Shown: piece after piece, positions 43,624 through 51,849 of the stretch
Layout of the letters: every line of letters begins with the position of its first letter
How positions within the stretch are numbered: the stretch's first letter is position 1
Assembly: GCA_018816865.1 (NCBI GenBank)
Contig: JAHIUW010000005.1
Location: 46,303 to 110,302, forward strand
Source of the DNA: Pseudomonadota bacterium
GTDB lineage: Bacteria; Desulfobacterota; Desulfovibrionia; Desulfovibrionales; Desulfovibrionaceae
DNA length: 64,000 nucleotides
Direction of reading: 5' to 3'
The notes under the pieces: generated by a model
Seen by the model: only the letters and a program-made list of their open reading frames with translations
Database searches by the model: none
Told to the model about the DNA's origin: nothing
Translations under genes and position numbers: made by a program

Positions 43624-45003
43624 TCAGCGCTGGGTCTTGGGGTCGATGTCGTGTTTCCTGATCTTGGCCCAGAGATTTTTGGGTGTCAGGCCCAGCAGGA
43701 CCGCGGCTTCGGTTTGCCGGCCTGCGGCGCGGTTCAGTGCTCCCACGATCAGCTTGCGTTCCATTTCGTGCAAGGTGGCGCGCAGGTCGATGGCCTTTGC
43801 GCCGGATTCGCTGCCCGTGAGGGACGGTTTGGGGCCGCCCAGAGCGGTGGCGATGTCCCCCGCGGTGAGGGTGTCCGAGGCGGCGTGGATGGCGGCGCGT
43901 TCCAGGGTGTTGGCCAACTGGCGGACGTTACCCGGCCAGTGGTGCTGTTCCAGGGCGGCCAGGGCGTCCGTTGCGATGGATTTCACGGGCAGGCCGAGGG
44001 TGGCGTTGATCCTCTTGATGAAATGCTCGGCCAGCATCGGGATGTCGCCCTTGCGCTGGCGCAGCGGAGGCAGTTCGATCACCGCCACGCTCAGCCGGTA
44101 ATAGAGGTCTTCGCGGAAGGCCTTGTCGCGGACCCGCTGCTGCAACTGCTGGTTGGTGGCGGCGATGATGCGTACGTCCACGTCCACGGGGCGGCGGGCG
44201 CCCAGGCGTTCCACCTGCTTCTGCTCCACCACACGCAGTAGCTTGGGCTGGATCAGCAGCGGCATGTCGCCGATTTCATCCAGCATGATGGTCCCGCGGT
44301 GGGCCAGTTCGAATTTGCCGGGCTGCGGGGTGGATGCGCCGGTGAAGGCACCTTTCTCGTGGCCGAAGAGTTCGTTCTCGAAGAGATGCTCGGGGATGGC
44401 CGCGCAGTTGATTTTCACGAAGGGGCCGGATGAACGCCTGGATAAGGAGCGCAGGGTGTCCGCGATCAATTCCTTGCCCGTGCCGGACTCGCCCGTCACC
44501 AGAACGGTGGTGTCCAGGGGCGCGATGCGCTCTACCAGGGCCTTGACCTCCTGCATGGGGCGGGAATTCCCGATGATGCGCATGGTGGGGCCTTCGCTGC
44601 GCAGGGTCTCGCGCAGGGCCAGTACCTCGCGCTGCAGGCGTCGCTTTTCCAGGGCGCGGCGGATGACCACGTCCAGTTCCGACAGGCTGAAGGGCTTGGA
44701 GAAGAAGTCGTAGGCCCCCAGGCGCACGGCCTCCACGGCGGTTTCCTTGGCGGAATAGGCGGTCATGACGATGATGTCCGCGTCAGGGGCCGCTTCCTTG
44801 AGTTTTGGGATGGCTTCGACGCCGGACATTCCAGGGAGTTTGACGTCGGTCAGGATCAGGTCAAAGGACCCGCTGCGGGCGATGTCGATCCCGTCCTCGG
44901 CGCGACCGGTGGGAGAGACCTCGTAGTCCCTGGCCCGCAGCGCCTCCACGATCATGCCGCGGAAGGCCGCGTCGTCTTCGATGAGTAGGATATTGGCCAG
45001 CAT
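43624..45003 (-). CDS. Sigma-54-dependent response regulator (NtrC type)
   Basis: 459 residues. Receiver 1-120: IEDDAAFRG (acidic pair), LTDVKLPGMSG (phospho-Asp), SKPFS (Lys). AAA+ domain 140-370: Walker A GESGTGKEL, the sigma-54 loop EKGAFTGAS, Walker B GTIMLDEIGDMP, and WPGNVRQL. C-terminal Fis-type helix-turn-helix about 410-455 (RQTEAAVLLGLTPKNLWAKIRKHDI). It lies just upstream of the flp promoter on the same strand, and palindromes shared by both upstream regions point to it as the Tad activator and an autoregulator. No kinase is adjacent; ATG is first in the frame. Confidence 0.95.
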   Translation of the reverse strand: MLANILLIEDDAAFRGMIVEALRARDYEVSPTGRAEDGIDIARSGSFDLILTDVKLPGMSGVEAIPKLKEAAPDADIIVMTAYSAKETAVEAVRLGAYDFFSKPFSLSELDVVIRRALEKRRLQREVLALRETLRSEGPTMRIIGNSRPMQEVKALVERIAPLDTTVLVTGESGTGKELIADTLRSLSRRSSGPFVKINCAAIPEHLFENELFGHEKGAFTGASTPQPGKFELAHRGTIMLDEIGDMPLLIQPKLLRVVEQKQVERLGARRPVDVDVRIIAATNQQLQQRVRDKAFREDLYYRLSVAVIELPPLRQRKGDIPMLAEHFIKRINATLGLPVKSIATDALAALEQHHWPGNVRQLANTLERAAIHAASDTLTAGDIATALGGPKPSLTGSESGAKAIDLRATLHEMERKLIVGALNRAAGRQTEAAVLLGLTPKNLWAKIRKHDIDPKTQR

Positions 45004-45020
45004 GGTGGGACCGTATGCTA

Positions 45021-45035
45021 TCTAAAGATTTTAGA
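45021..45035. promoter_or_regulatory. Palindrome in front of the sigma-54 regulator gene
   Basis: TCTAAA-GAT-TTTAGA, a perfect 15-base inverted repeat 18 bases upstream of the regulator start codon. It fits the same TCTA-N7-TAGA pattern as the sites upstream of flp. Its position suits autorepression or autoregulation. Confidence 0.55.
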
Positions 45036-45097
45036 CAATGCCGGGATTGGCCTATCCTGGGACGCTGCTCTCGCGGGGACCGGATGTGTCTGTGACC

Positions 45098-45141
45098 AAC
45101 GCTCCACGGTCCTGAGCGTGTGAGCAGGGCCGTGGAGCGTT
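45098..45141 (-). terminator. Hairpin after the DJ-1/PfpI gene, probable terminator
   Basis: Perfect 12-bp arms AACGCTCCACGG/CCGTGGAGCGTT, with an inner CCTG/CAGG pairing. It starts 13 bases past the stop codon. No long T-run follows on either strand. Confidence 0.55.
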
Positions 45142-45153
45142 CATGCAGCGTTG

Positions 45154-45768
45154 TTACCTGTCGAGCAGTTTGACCAGTGCCTGCCCGAAATCCTGGGCGG
45201 CCTGGGGGCCGTTGGCGGTGACGAGGTTGCCGTCCACAACCACTTTTTCATTGGTGTAGAGGCAGCCATGATCCTTCATGGGAAAGTTCGCGCCGCTTTT
45301 GGGGTGTGCCGTGGCTGTCTTGCCTTCCAGGACACCGGCGTAGGCCAGCATGCCCGGTGCGGCGCAGATGGCACCGATAATCTTGTCCTGTTGCTGGGCC
45401 TCGCGCAGGATTCGGTGCGCGTCCTCGTTCTTCCAGACCTTCTTGATGCCATTGCCGCCGATGACGACCACGCCGTCGAAGTCGGCGGTCCGCACCTGGG
45501 GTAATTCCAGCTCGGACTCGATGCGCAGCCCCTTGTTGCCCTTGAGCATGCCGGTCTTGGTGCTGGCGATGGTGCAGGCCACCCCCGCGGCTTCGAGGGC
45601 CCCGCGGGTGTTGGAATACTCGCTCTGTTCAAAGTCTTCCTTGGCGAGGATCAGCAGCACCTTTTTGCCCTGGGCCGAGGCCTGGGCCGAAATGGTAGGA
45701 ACAAGCAGGACCAGGGCAAGCAGCAGAATCACGAATTTGACCGCATCGATGCGGGGCATGTGGATCAT
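45154..45768 (-). CDS. Exported DJ-1/PfpI-family protein
   Basis: 204 residues. An N-terminal signal peptide (VKFVILLLALVLLVPTISAQASA) makes it periplasmic, unusual for this mostly cytosolic family. The fold follows: KKVLLILAKEDFEQSEYSNTRGALEAAG (with the conserved Glu), DFDGVVVIGGNG, and GAICAAPGMLAYAGVL with the nucleophile-elbow Cys. Members include proteases, glyoxalases and chaperones. ATG 45768 follows AGGAG; a longer frame upstream lacks a ribosome site. A weak Fur-like element lies 18 bases upstream. Monocistronic. Confidence 0.88.
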   Translation of the reverse strand: MIHMPRIDAVKFVILLLALVLLVPTISAQASAQGKKVLLILAKEDFEQSEYSNTRGALEAAGVACTIASTKTGMLKGNKGLRIESELELPQVRTADFDGVVVIGGNGIKKVWKNEDAHRILREAQQQDKIIGAICAAPGMLAYAGVLEGKTATAHPKSGANFPMKDHGCLYTNEKVVVDGNLVTANGPQAAQDFGQALVKLLDR

Positions 45769-46056
45769 GTGTAACTCCTGATGGATGAGAATGATTGACA
45801 AGGGTGATTGTCTTTCTACTTGCAAGCTCACTTGTTTTGCAACGGAAAAATGTTGTTCCGTGACGCACTGTGGTGCGGGGGGGGCGATGGGAGGAACTGT
45901 TATCGTGCTCCAGGCATCTGCAATGGCGGTGTTTGCAGGTGTTTCAGATACTGTTTGAAGCAGTAAAAACATGTTAAAAAAGACAATTCCTTTTGTGTCG
46001 CCATGCGTTTCGTGGTCTATGGTGACGATGTTCGCATTTAGAAAGGAGGCATTCGC

Positions 46057-46920
46057 ATGAAAGGGTATTTGATGTGTGCAGCACTGGTGCTGCTGTTTGC
46101 AACGGCGGCTTTTGCCGCTCAGGACGAGGAGTCCAAGCTCTCGGTTTCAGCCGAGGCGGGGGGTGTCGGGCAGGCCGATTTCGACGAGCGCGAGGGAGGC
46201 TTCTCCGTGGTCGAGACCGACCTGTCCGTGACTTATGATATCCTTCGCCTAGCCTACGGGGTGCGCAGCTACGATTGGCATGACAAGCCCGCTCTGCCGT
46301 TTGGCAACGGTTCCGACAATCCATGGGACGAACTGCATGAGCTGGAGTTGTCAGCGCAGGATATGGGGCGCATCAATAAGCAATGGAGCTGGTTCTACCA
46401 TGCCGCCGTTAGCGTAGCCTATGAGGAGGAGATGGACGATTCGCTGGGCCTGTTCGTGGCCGGTGGCGCCAGCTATGCCTTGAACGAGGCCTGGGCCGTG
46501 CAGTTGGGGCTCGGTGTCACCGGGCACAAGACAGGCTGGTCCGTGCTGCCGATGCTCGGCGTGTTGTGGAATCAAGGGGCAGAGCAGGGATTTTCTGCGC
46601 GTATCGGGTTGCCGGAGACCGAGCTGGCCTATCGTTTCGGGCCCGAGTGGGCGCTGCGCCTTGTGGGCGAGATGGAAGAAGATACATGGCGACTGGCCGA
46701 CGACAGCACGCTGCTGAGCAAGGGATATGTCCAGGAATCCGGCCTGAGCGTCGGGCTGTTCGCTGACTGGAGCCCCGCGCAAAACCTGTGCTTGACCTTC
46801 GGCCCGGAGGTCTTTTTCGAACGCAAGACCACCATCTTCAACAGCGATGGCGACAAGCGCAATTCCTACGACAGTGACGTCGCAGCGGGCGCTTCGCTCA
46901 AGATCGGTTACAGTTTCTAA
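46057..46920 (+). CDS. Outer membrane beta-barrel protein, unrecognised
   Basis: 287 residues. Signal peptide 1-20 (MKGYLMCAALVLLFATAAFA). The mature part is made of alternating amphipathic strands with aromatic girdles and ends in KIGYSF, with the C-terminal Phe recognised by the Bam complex. No family assigned with confidence; the size suggests 10 to 14 strands. A strong GAAAGGAGG ribosome site is present. Monocistronic, divergent from the DJ-1 gene. Confidence 0.8.
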   Translation: MKGYLMCAALVLLFATAAFAAQDEESKLSVSAEAGGVGQADFDEREGGFSVVETDLSVTYDILRLAYGVRSYDWHDKPALPFGNGSDNPWDELHELELSAQDMGRINKQWSWFYHAAVSVAYEEEMDDSLGLFVAGGASYALNEAWAVQLGLGVTGHKTGWSVLPMLGVLWNQGAEQGFSARIGLPETELAYRFGPEWALRLVGEMEEDTWRLADDSTLLSKGYVQESGLSVGLFADWSPAQNLCLTFGPEVFFERKTTIFNSDGDKRNSYDSDVAAGASLKIGYSF

Positions 46921-46952
46921 ATCCATCTTCACCGATGATTCAGACTGCCGGG

Positions 46953-46979
46953 GCATCAAGGCTTGCCAAGCCTGGATGC
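46953..46979 (+). terminator. Hairpin after the beta-barrel gene, possible terminator
   Basis: GCATC-A-AGGCTT-GCC-AAGCCT-G-GATGC, an 11-bp stem with one internal mismatch, 32 bases past the stop. The T-run (TATTTTTG) begins only 7 bases later, so termination is possible rather than certain. Confidence 0.5.
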
Positions 46980-47086
46980 ACCGCGTATTTTTGTTGTGAA
47001 AACGAGCTGTTGATTCTGCGTGCTGTGGGTTTTTCCTTGATGCACGGTGCAGCCCGAGTCCGTTCACCACATCAAAAGGAAAACGT

Positions 47087-48307
47087 ATGACCGTGGTCGC
47101 CAACAAAGTCCTGGTGGTTGAAAACAGCGCTGTCCAGGCGCGTATCATCAGCGAACATATCGAAGACATGGCCCGGTTTGGCACGATCCTGGCCTCGTCC
47201 ATGGATGATCTGCAACGCTTGCTTGCCGAGCGGGGTGACGAGATATTTCTTGCGGTCTGCAATCTGAGCCTCAAAGGAGCCCCCGGCGGTGAAGCCGTGG
47301 ACTTGCTGTTGTCGCAGAATCTCCCGGTGATCGTTTTGACTTCCACCTTCGATGAGCAGCTCCGCAACCGCTATCTTGAAAAGCGAGTTCTGGATTATTT
47401 CATCAAGGGAGCACCGGGGGAGCTGGAATGCCTGGTGGATCTCGTGCGCAGGGTCTGGCGCAATAGCGAGACTTCCGTGTTGGTGGTCGACGATGCACTC
47501 ACCATCCGCAATATGATGGTCCGTCTGCTCCAGAACCAGAACTACAAGGTCTATGCCGCGTCGGACGGTGAGCAGGCCCTGGAGATTCTTGAGACGGTGT
47601 CCGACATCGGTATGCTGATCACCGATTACGAGATGCCCGGCATGAATGGCCTGGAATTGATCCGCAAGGTTCGCGAGCTCTATTCCCGTGAGGAATTGTC
47701 CATCCTGGGCGTCTCCGCCCACAACGCTGGCGCCTTGACCGCGAAGTTCCTGAAAAGCGGGGCCAATGATTTCTTGAAGAAGCCGTTTGAGGCCGAGGAG
47801 TTCTCTTGGCGGGTCAACAAGAACATGACGGAGCTGGAGCGGATTCAGCAGATCCGCGACGCCTTCCGTCGTGACGCCCTGACGGGTTTCCTGACCCTGA
47901 AGCATTTCGTGCAGCAGGCCGGGCCGGAGTTCGAGTTTTCCAAGGCTGGAGGCGAACATTGCTCCATCGTGGGCATCTTCCTGGAAGGGTTGCCCTCCAT
48001 TCATGCCACGCAGGGCTTCGAGGCGGGTGACGACGCAGTGGAGCGCATGGCCTCAGCCGTACGAATGCACTTTCCCCATGCCGAGACGATCGGTCGCTTG
48101 GGGTCCATGATTTACGTCATGGCTCATGCTCCTCGTGAACAGGTGGGACAGTCCTTGACTGCCTTGCTGGCCTCGTTGAACGGCGGGATGAGCGTCGGGG
48201 CCGCCGTGGCGGGTGCTGGTTGCGGGACCGTGTCTGATTCCGTGCGGCAACTGATGAATTCCCTGACCGCGCCGGGGCGTGCGGGTGGCAGCCTGACCTT
48301 GCTTTGA
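47087..48307 (+). CDS. Receiver-receiver-degenerate GGDEF protein (PleD-like layout)
   Basis: 406 residues. Receiver 1 (1-120) is degenerate: the Asp position is CNLSLKG, but VLTST is retained. Receiver 2 (128-250) is complete: VDDALTIRNMM, ITDYEMPGMNG, FLKKPF. Residues 262-400 match a GGDEF domain at the start (RRDALTGFLTLKHFV), but the active-site loop reads GRLGSMIYV where an active enzyme has GRYGGDEFA, so cyclase activity is very unlikely. The layout copies PleD. It may bind c-di-GMP or act as a phosphorylation-dependent scaffold. Monocistronic with its own terminator. Confidence 0.87.
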   Translation: MTVVANKVLVVENSAVQARIISEHIEDMARFGTILASSMDDLQRLLAERGDEIFLAVCNLSLKGAPGGEAVDLLLSQNLPVIVLTSTFDEQLRNRYLEKRVLDYFIKGAPGELECLVDLVRRVWRNSETSVLVVDDALTIRNMMVRLLQNQNYKVYAASDGEQALEILETVSDIGMLITDYEMPGMNGLELIRKVRELYSREELSILGVSAHNAGALTAKFLKSGANDFLKKPFEAEEFSWRVNKNMTELERIQQIRDAFRRDALTGFLTLKHFVQQAGPEFEFSKAGGEHCSIVGIFLEGLPSIHATQGFEAGDDAVERMASAVRMHFPHAETIGRLGSMIYVMAHAPREQVGQSLTALLASLNGGMSVGAAVAGAGCGTVSDSVRQLMNSLTAPGRAGGSLTLL

Positions 48308-48332
48308 TCGTGGGCTGTTCCTGTCTCTGACG

Positions 48333-48360
48333 AAAAAGCCGCTCAAGGGAGCGGCTTTTT
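48333..48360. terminator. Bidirectional Rho-independent terminator
   Basis: AAAAAGCCGCTC, loop AAGG, GAGCGGCTTTTT. The A-run and T-run serve both convergent genes (47087-48307 plus and 48380-48760 minus). Confidence 0.9.
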
Positions 48361-48379
48361 GATTGCTGGCTGTGGGGGG

Positions 48380-48760
48380 TCATCCCATAAGGCGTCGGAT
48401 TGCATCCATGATGATGTTCATGTCCGCCAGAGGCTTGATGAAAACGTCATCCAGGGCGACCCCGCAGTCCCGGATTTCTCTGGGGAGTTTGTAGTTGGTC
48501 GAGCCCGTATGGACGATGAAGCGTGTCTCGGGGCTGACCTGGTGCCCCTTGACGATGAACTCGCTGCCCGCCATTCCAGGCAATCTCATGTCGATGATGC
48601 CGATGTGGACCTTGTTTTTGGCAAGAATCGTCAGGGCCTCTTCACCGTTGGTCGCAGTCAGGGGCGTGAGCCCCTCATCTTCAAGAAAGGCTTCCAGGTT
48701 TTCGCGGACCATCTGTTCGTCATCAAGAACCAGGACGATGATTTCGCTCAAGTCAGCCAT
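48380..48760 (-). CDS. Single-domain response regulator
   Basis: 126 residues, one receiver and no output domain. VLVLDDEQMVRENL (acidic pair), IIDMRLPGMAGSEF (phospho-Asp), VHTGST and FIKPLAD (Lys) are all present, so it should be phosphorylated normally. Stand-alone receivers work in chemotaxis, as phosphorelay intermediates or by protein contact. The ATG follows AGGGAACCTCC, a passable ribosome site. It converges with the receiver-receiver protein, and the two may belong to one pathway. Confidence 0.88.
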   Translation of the reverse strand: MADLSEIIVLVLDDEQMVRENLEAFLEDEGLTPLTATNGEEALTILAKNKVHIGIIDMRLPGMAGSEFIVKGHQVSPETRFIVHTGSTNYKLPREIRDCGVALDDVFIKPLADMNIIMDAIRRLMG

Positions 48761-49188
48761 GGAGGTTCCCTTTGTCGTTCACGTGCCTTTTCAGGCCCAC
48801 GTTTTTCATCTTCTTCTGGGCTTATGGCTTCTTCGGCGCAGCGTCGATGAGGCTCATCTTATGCGACGTTAACAAAAAAAAGCTTCATCGGGAATAGTTG
48901 TTTGCAGGATTCCTGGGGGCTCCTTCTCGTCTAGCTGCCGGAGAGGACGCCCTCCGGGGAGCAATGGTCTTCGGAGAATATCTGGCGGGCAGCAACGAGA
49001 GGTCTGAATAGCGCCGGTCTGTTTTGTATCCAGGACGCGGGGTGTGATGGCTTTCGCGTGACGGTTGGGTCCGGGACGTGCAGATGTTGTGCCGAAGCAA
49101 AAACGTCATGCAATTGTCATCCGATCGACGGTTGTTCTCACGAAGAATTGGGATAGTTCGATTCCAGACTCGTTCGGAGGTTCCGAAT
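48761..49188. other. Intergenic region between divergent signalling genes
   Basis: 428 bases without a plausible gene. It contains a perfect 6-1-6 palindrome GATGAG-G-CTCATC at 48846-48858 and an A-run at 48872-48880, next to the likely promoter of the single receiver. Promoters could not be fixed. Confidence 0.45.
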
Positions 49189-51690
49189 ATGAGCAGACGT
49201 CAGTTTTTAAACGATCCGTTGTCCACTGGAGTCAATATGCTGGAAGCAGTCCGAGGTTTCGGCTCGGGTTTATTTTCCAAGGATTCATCCCCGGAACATA
49301 CGTTTGTACGACAGATGGAATCATCACTTGTGTTCATGCGTCCGGGGGGGCGGGAACGCATGGAGGCCTTTCTGGATTCAGGCTGCGTGGTGGCCTTGTT
49401 CTACATCGAGGTGGAAAACTTTCAAGTCTTTATGGACATCTATGGAGGCATGCTCGCAGGGCGCATTCAGTCCGTCCTTGAGGAAGAGGTTCGCCTCTTG
49501 GCCGATGAACTGCTCGGGACGTGCAAGTTGCGCTACATCGACAGGCTGGAGCCGGGCAAATTCCTGATCCTGTGCGGCGATGACCAGTGGCAGGAAGAGC
49601 AGCTAGGAGACCTGGTGCTGACCTTTCGCCTGAAGCTCAAGAGTCGCGTCAAGCAGGAATCCCTGAACGTGACCGGGCAGGGCCTGAACGTCCTCACGGG
49701 GTATGGGCTGATCCAAAAAGACGGGGCCAGGCTCGAGGATTCGGTCTACCGCGCCCTGTCGGATGCCCGCCGGGTGGCCGCCGGGACCCTGGATGTGGCC
49801 AAGCTGTCCTTGTTGCGCGAGTTCCGCGAGATCGTCATCAATCGTCAGCTGAGAAGTGTGTTCCAACCCATTGTCGAGTTGGATACGGGCAACATCAGTG
49901 CCTGGGAGGCTCTGACCAGGGGGCCGGAGGGTTCGCATTTCAGTTCTCCGGCCGTGCTGTTCGACTTCGCCGAGGAAGTCGAACAGGTCTTTCCTCTGGA
50001 AAAGACCTGCCGCGAGGGAGCCATCCATCGTCTGGGCACCCTGGGCCAGGAGCAGAAACTATTCTTGAACATCAATCCCCGGACGCTTGTGGATCCGGAT
50101 TTTTCGCCGGGACAGACCCTGCAATTGCTGGAGAAGGTGGGGCTCAAGGCCTCGGATGTAGTCCTGGAGATCACCGAGCGTCATAGCATTCGCGATTTCG
50201 ATCTGTTTCACAGGACCCTCGAGCACTACCGCAATCAGGGCTTTGGCGTTGCCATTGACGACGTGGGCACCGGCTATTCCGGGCTGTGGTCCATCGCCCA
50301 GATTCGTCCCGAGTTCCTGAAGGTGGACATGTCCCTGGTGCGCGATATCGACACCGATCCGGTCAAACGAGCGCTCATGGAAACCATGGTGACCTTTTCG
50401 GAAAACATCGGCTGCCGCCTGATTGCCGAAGGCATTGAGACCGAGGGCGAACTGTCCGCGCTGATGCGTATGGGTGTCCATTACGGCCAGGGGTTCTTCC
50501 TGGCCCGGCCCGCCTACCCCAAGCCCGGGTTGTCGCAGGAGGTGCAGAATCAGTTCTCCAAATCCGGCCGGGGCATGGTGGGTGAGCGGCGCATCGCTTC
50601 CCCCCTGCGCGAACTGGTGGAGACCGTGCCTTTGGTGACGCCCGAGACCACGGTGTCCGAGGTTAAGGACCTGCTCAAGGGCAGCGGGCTCATGGGGGCC
50701 GCTGTGGTGGTCAATGGGCGGCGTCCCGTGGGGCTGGTCATGCGCCATCACCTGGACAGCGCCCTGTCCTCCCAATACGGCCTGTCTCTGTATCTGAACC
50801 GGCCCGTGAGCCTGATCATGGACCCCTCGCCGCTGTACGCCGAAAATGGAACCCCCGTGGAAAACGTGGCCCGAGAGGCCATGAAGCGCAAGAAAGCCAC
50901 GATCTTCGACCATGTGGTCGTGACCGAGCGGGGAACCCTGCAGGGCGTGGTCTCGGTGCAGCGCATGATGGACACCATCGCCACGGCCCAGGTGGAGATG
51001 GCCAAGGGCGCCAACCCCCTGACCGGTCTGCCGGGCAATGTGGTCATCGAACTGGAATTGGAGCGCCGCTGCAACTCGGGCGAGGCCTTTGCCATCATCT
51101 ACGCCGACCTGGACAACTTCAAGGTCTACAACGACACCTACGGCTTCAAGAACGGCGACAAGGTCATCCAACTCATCTCCACCGTCACCCAGTGGGCCAC
51201 CCGTCGCCACGGCGACTCTTCCCGTGACTTCGTGGGGCATATCGGGGGCGACGACCTGGTGGCCATGTGCGGCTCGCACCGTGCGGAACGCATCTCCAAG
51301 GCCATCACCCGCTGCTTCGGGCGGTTGGTCAAGGGCTGCTACATGCCCGCCGATCGCGAGCGTGGTTGGATCGAGACCAAGGGCCGCGACGGCGTCATGC
51401 AGAAGTTTCCGCTGGTTTCAGTGTCGCTGGCCATCGTGGACTGTCAGGGCTTGTGCGACTTGAACGTCTTGGGGCATCGCGCGGCCCAGATGAAGAAATA
51501 CGCCAAATCCATCACTGGGAATTCCTATGCCCGGGATCGCAGGGGACCCATGAGCGGCATGGATTCCGAAACCGACCCGGAATACTGCACCATTGCCATC
51601 GGCGCTTCGGGTCATGCCGGGGCCGTGGTGCGCGAGAGCCCTCACACCCGGGTGGTTGAAGCACCGGGCGATGCCTTGCTGACAGGCTGA
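49189..51690 (+). CDS. GGDEF-like/EAL/CBS/GGDEF c-di-GMP signalling protein
   Basis: 833 residues. Residues 60-205 are a degenerate GGDEF-like domain. EAL domain 210-455: E240 in WEALTR, INPRTL, LEITERHS, IDDVGTGYSG, FLKVDMS, AEGIETEGE and YGQGFFLARP keep all metal and catalytic positions, so it should be an active phosphodiesterase. CBS pair about 470-600. C-terminal GGDEF 610-770 has NPLTGLPGN, YADLDNFKVYND and IGGDDL (686-690), a departure from GGDEF/GGEEF that may or may not permit synthesis. CBS domains suggest nucleotide control. Start at 49189 behind GGAGG. No membrane span. Confidence 0.9.
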   Translation: MSRRQFLNDPLSTGVNMLEAVRGFGSGLFSKDSSPEHTFVRQMESSLVFMRPGGRERMEAFLDSGCVVALFYIEVENFQVFMDIYGGMLAGRIQSVLEEEVRLLADELLGTCKLRYIDRLEPGKFLILCGDDQWQEEQLGDLVLTFRLKLKSRVKQESLNVTGQGLNVLTGYGLIQKDGARLEDSVYRALSDARRVAAGTLDVAKLSLLREFREIVINRQLRSVFQPIVELDTGNISAWEALTRGPEGSHFSSPAVLFDFAEEVEQVFPLEKTCREGAIHRLGTLGQEQKLFLNINPRTLVDPDFSPGQTLQLLEKVGLKASDVVLEITERHSIRDFDLFHRTLEHYRNQGFGVAIDDVGTGYSGLWSIAQIRPEFLKVDMSLVRDIDTDPVKRALMETMVTFSENIGCRLIAEGIETEGELSALMRMGVHYGQGFFLARPAYPKPGLSQEVQNQFSKSGRGMVGERRIASPLRELVETVPLVTPETTVSEVKDLLKGSGLMGAAVVVNGRRPVGLVMRHHLDSALSSQYGLSLYLNRPVSLIMDPSPLYAENGTPVENVAREAMKRKKATIFDHVVVTERGTLQGVVSVQRMMDTIATAQVEMAKGANPLTGLPGNVVIELELERRCNSGEAFAIIYADLDNFKVYNDTYGFKNGDKVIQLISTVTQWATRRHGDSSRDFVGHIGGDDLVAMCGSHRAERISKAITRCFGRLVKGCYMPADRERGWIETKGRDGVMQKFPLVSVSLAIVDCQGLCDLNVLGHRAAQMKKYAKSITGNSYARDRRGPMSGMDSETDPEYCTIAIGASGHAGAVVRESPHTRVVEAPGDALLTG

Positions 51691-51734
51691 TCTCGTCAGC
51701 GAATGCCAATGATTCTAGATGGTTGGCTGCCAGG

Positions 51735-51765
51735 GGCCCTGGCATGTGCCGCGGGCCGTTTTTTT
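51735..51765 (+). terminator. Rho-independent terminator of the EAL/GGDEF gene
   Basis: GGCCC...TGGCA-TG-TGCC...GGGCC and GTTTTTTT. An alternative hairpin (TGCCAGG/CCTGGCA) lies just before it. Confidence 0.75.
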
Positions 51766-51849
51766 GTATGGTTTGAGCATTGGACAAATTCAGCTCTTTA
51801 TCCTATCCGTTGCGGTCAATTTGCTGAACAATCGATTAGGGGAGTTGGG

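Noticed and set aside
45786..45800. Fur-like box TGAGAATGATTGACA before the DJ-1/PfpI gene
   Set aside because: Two of the key positions mismatch and there is no second copy. The gene's family gives no iron link.
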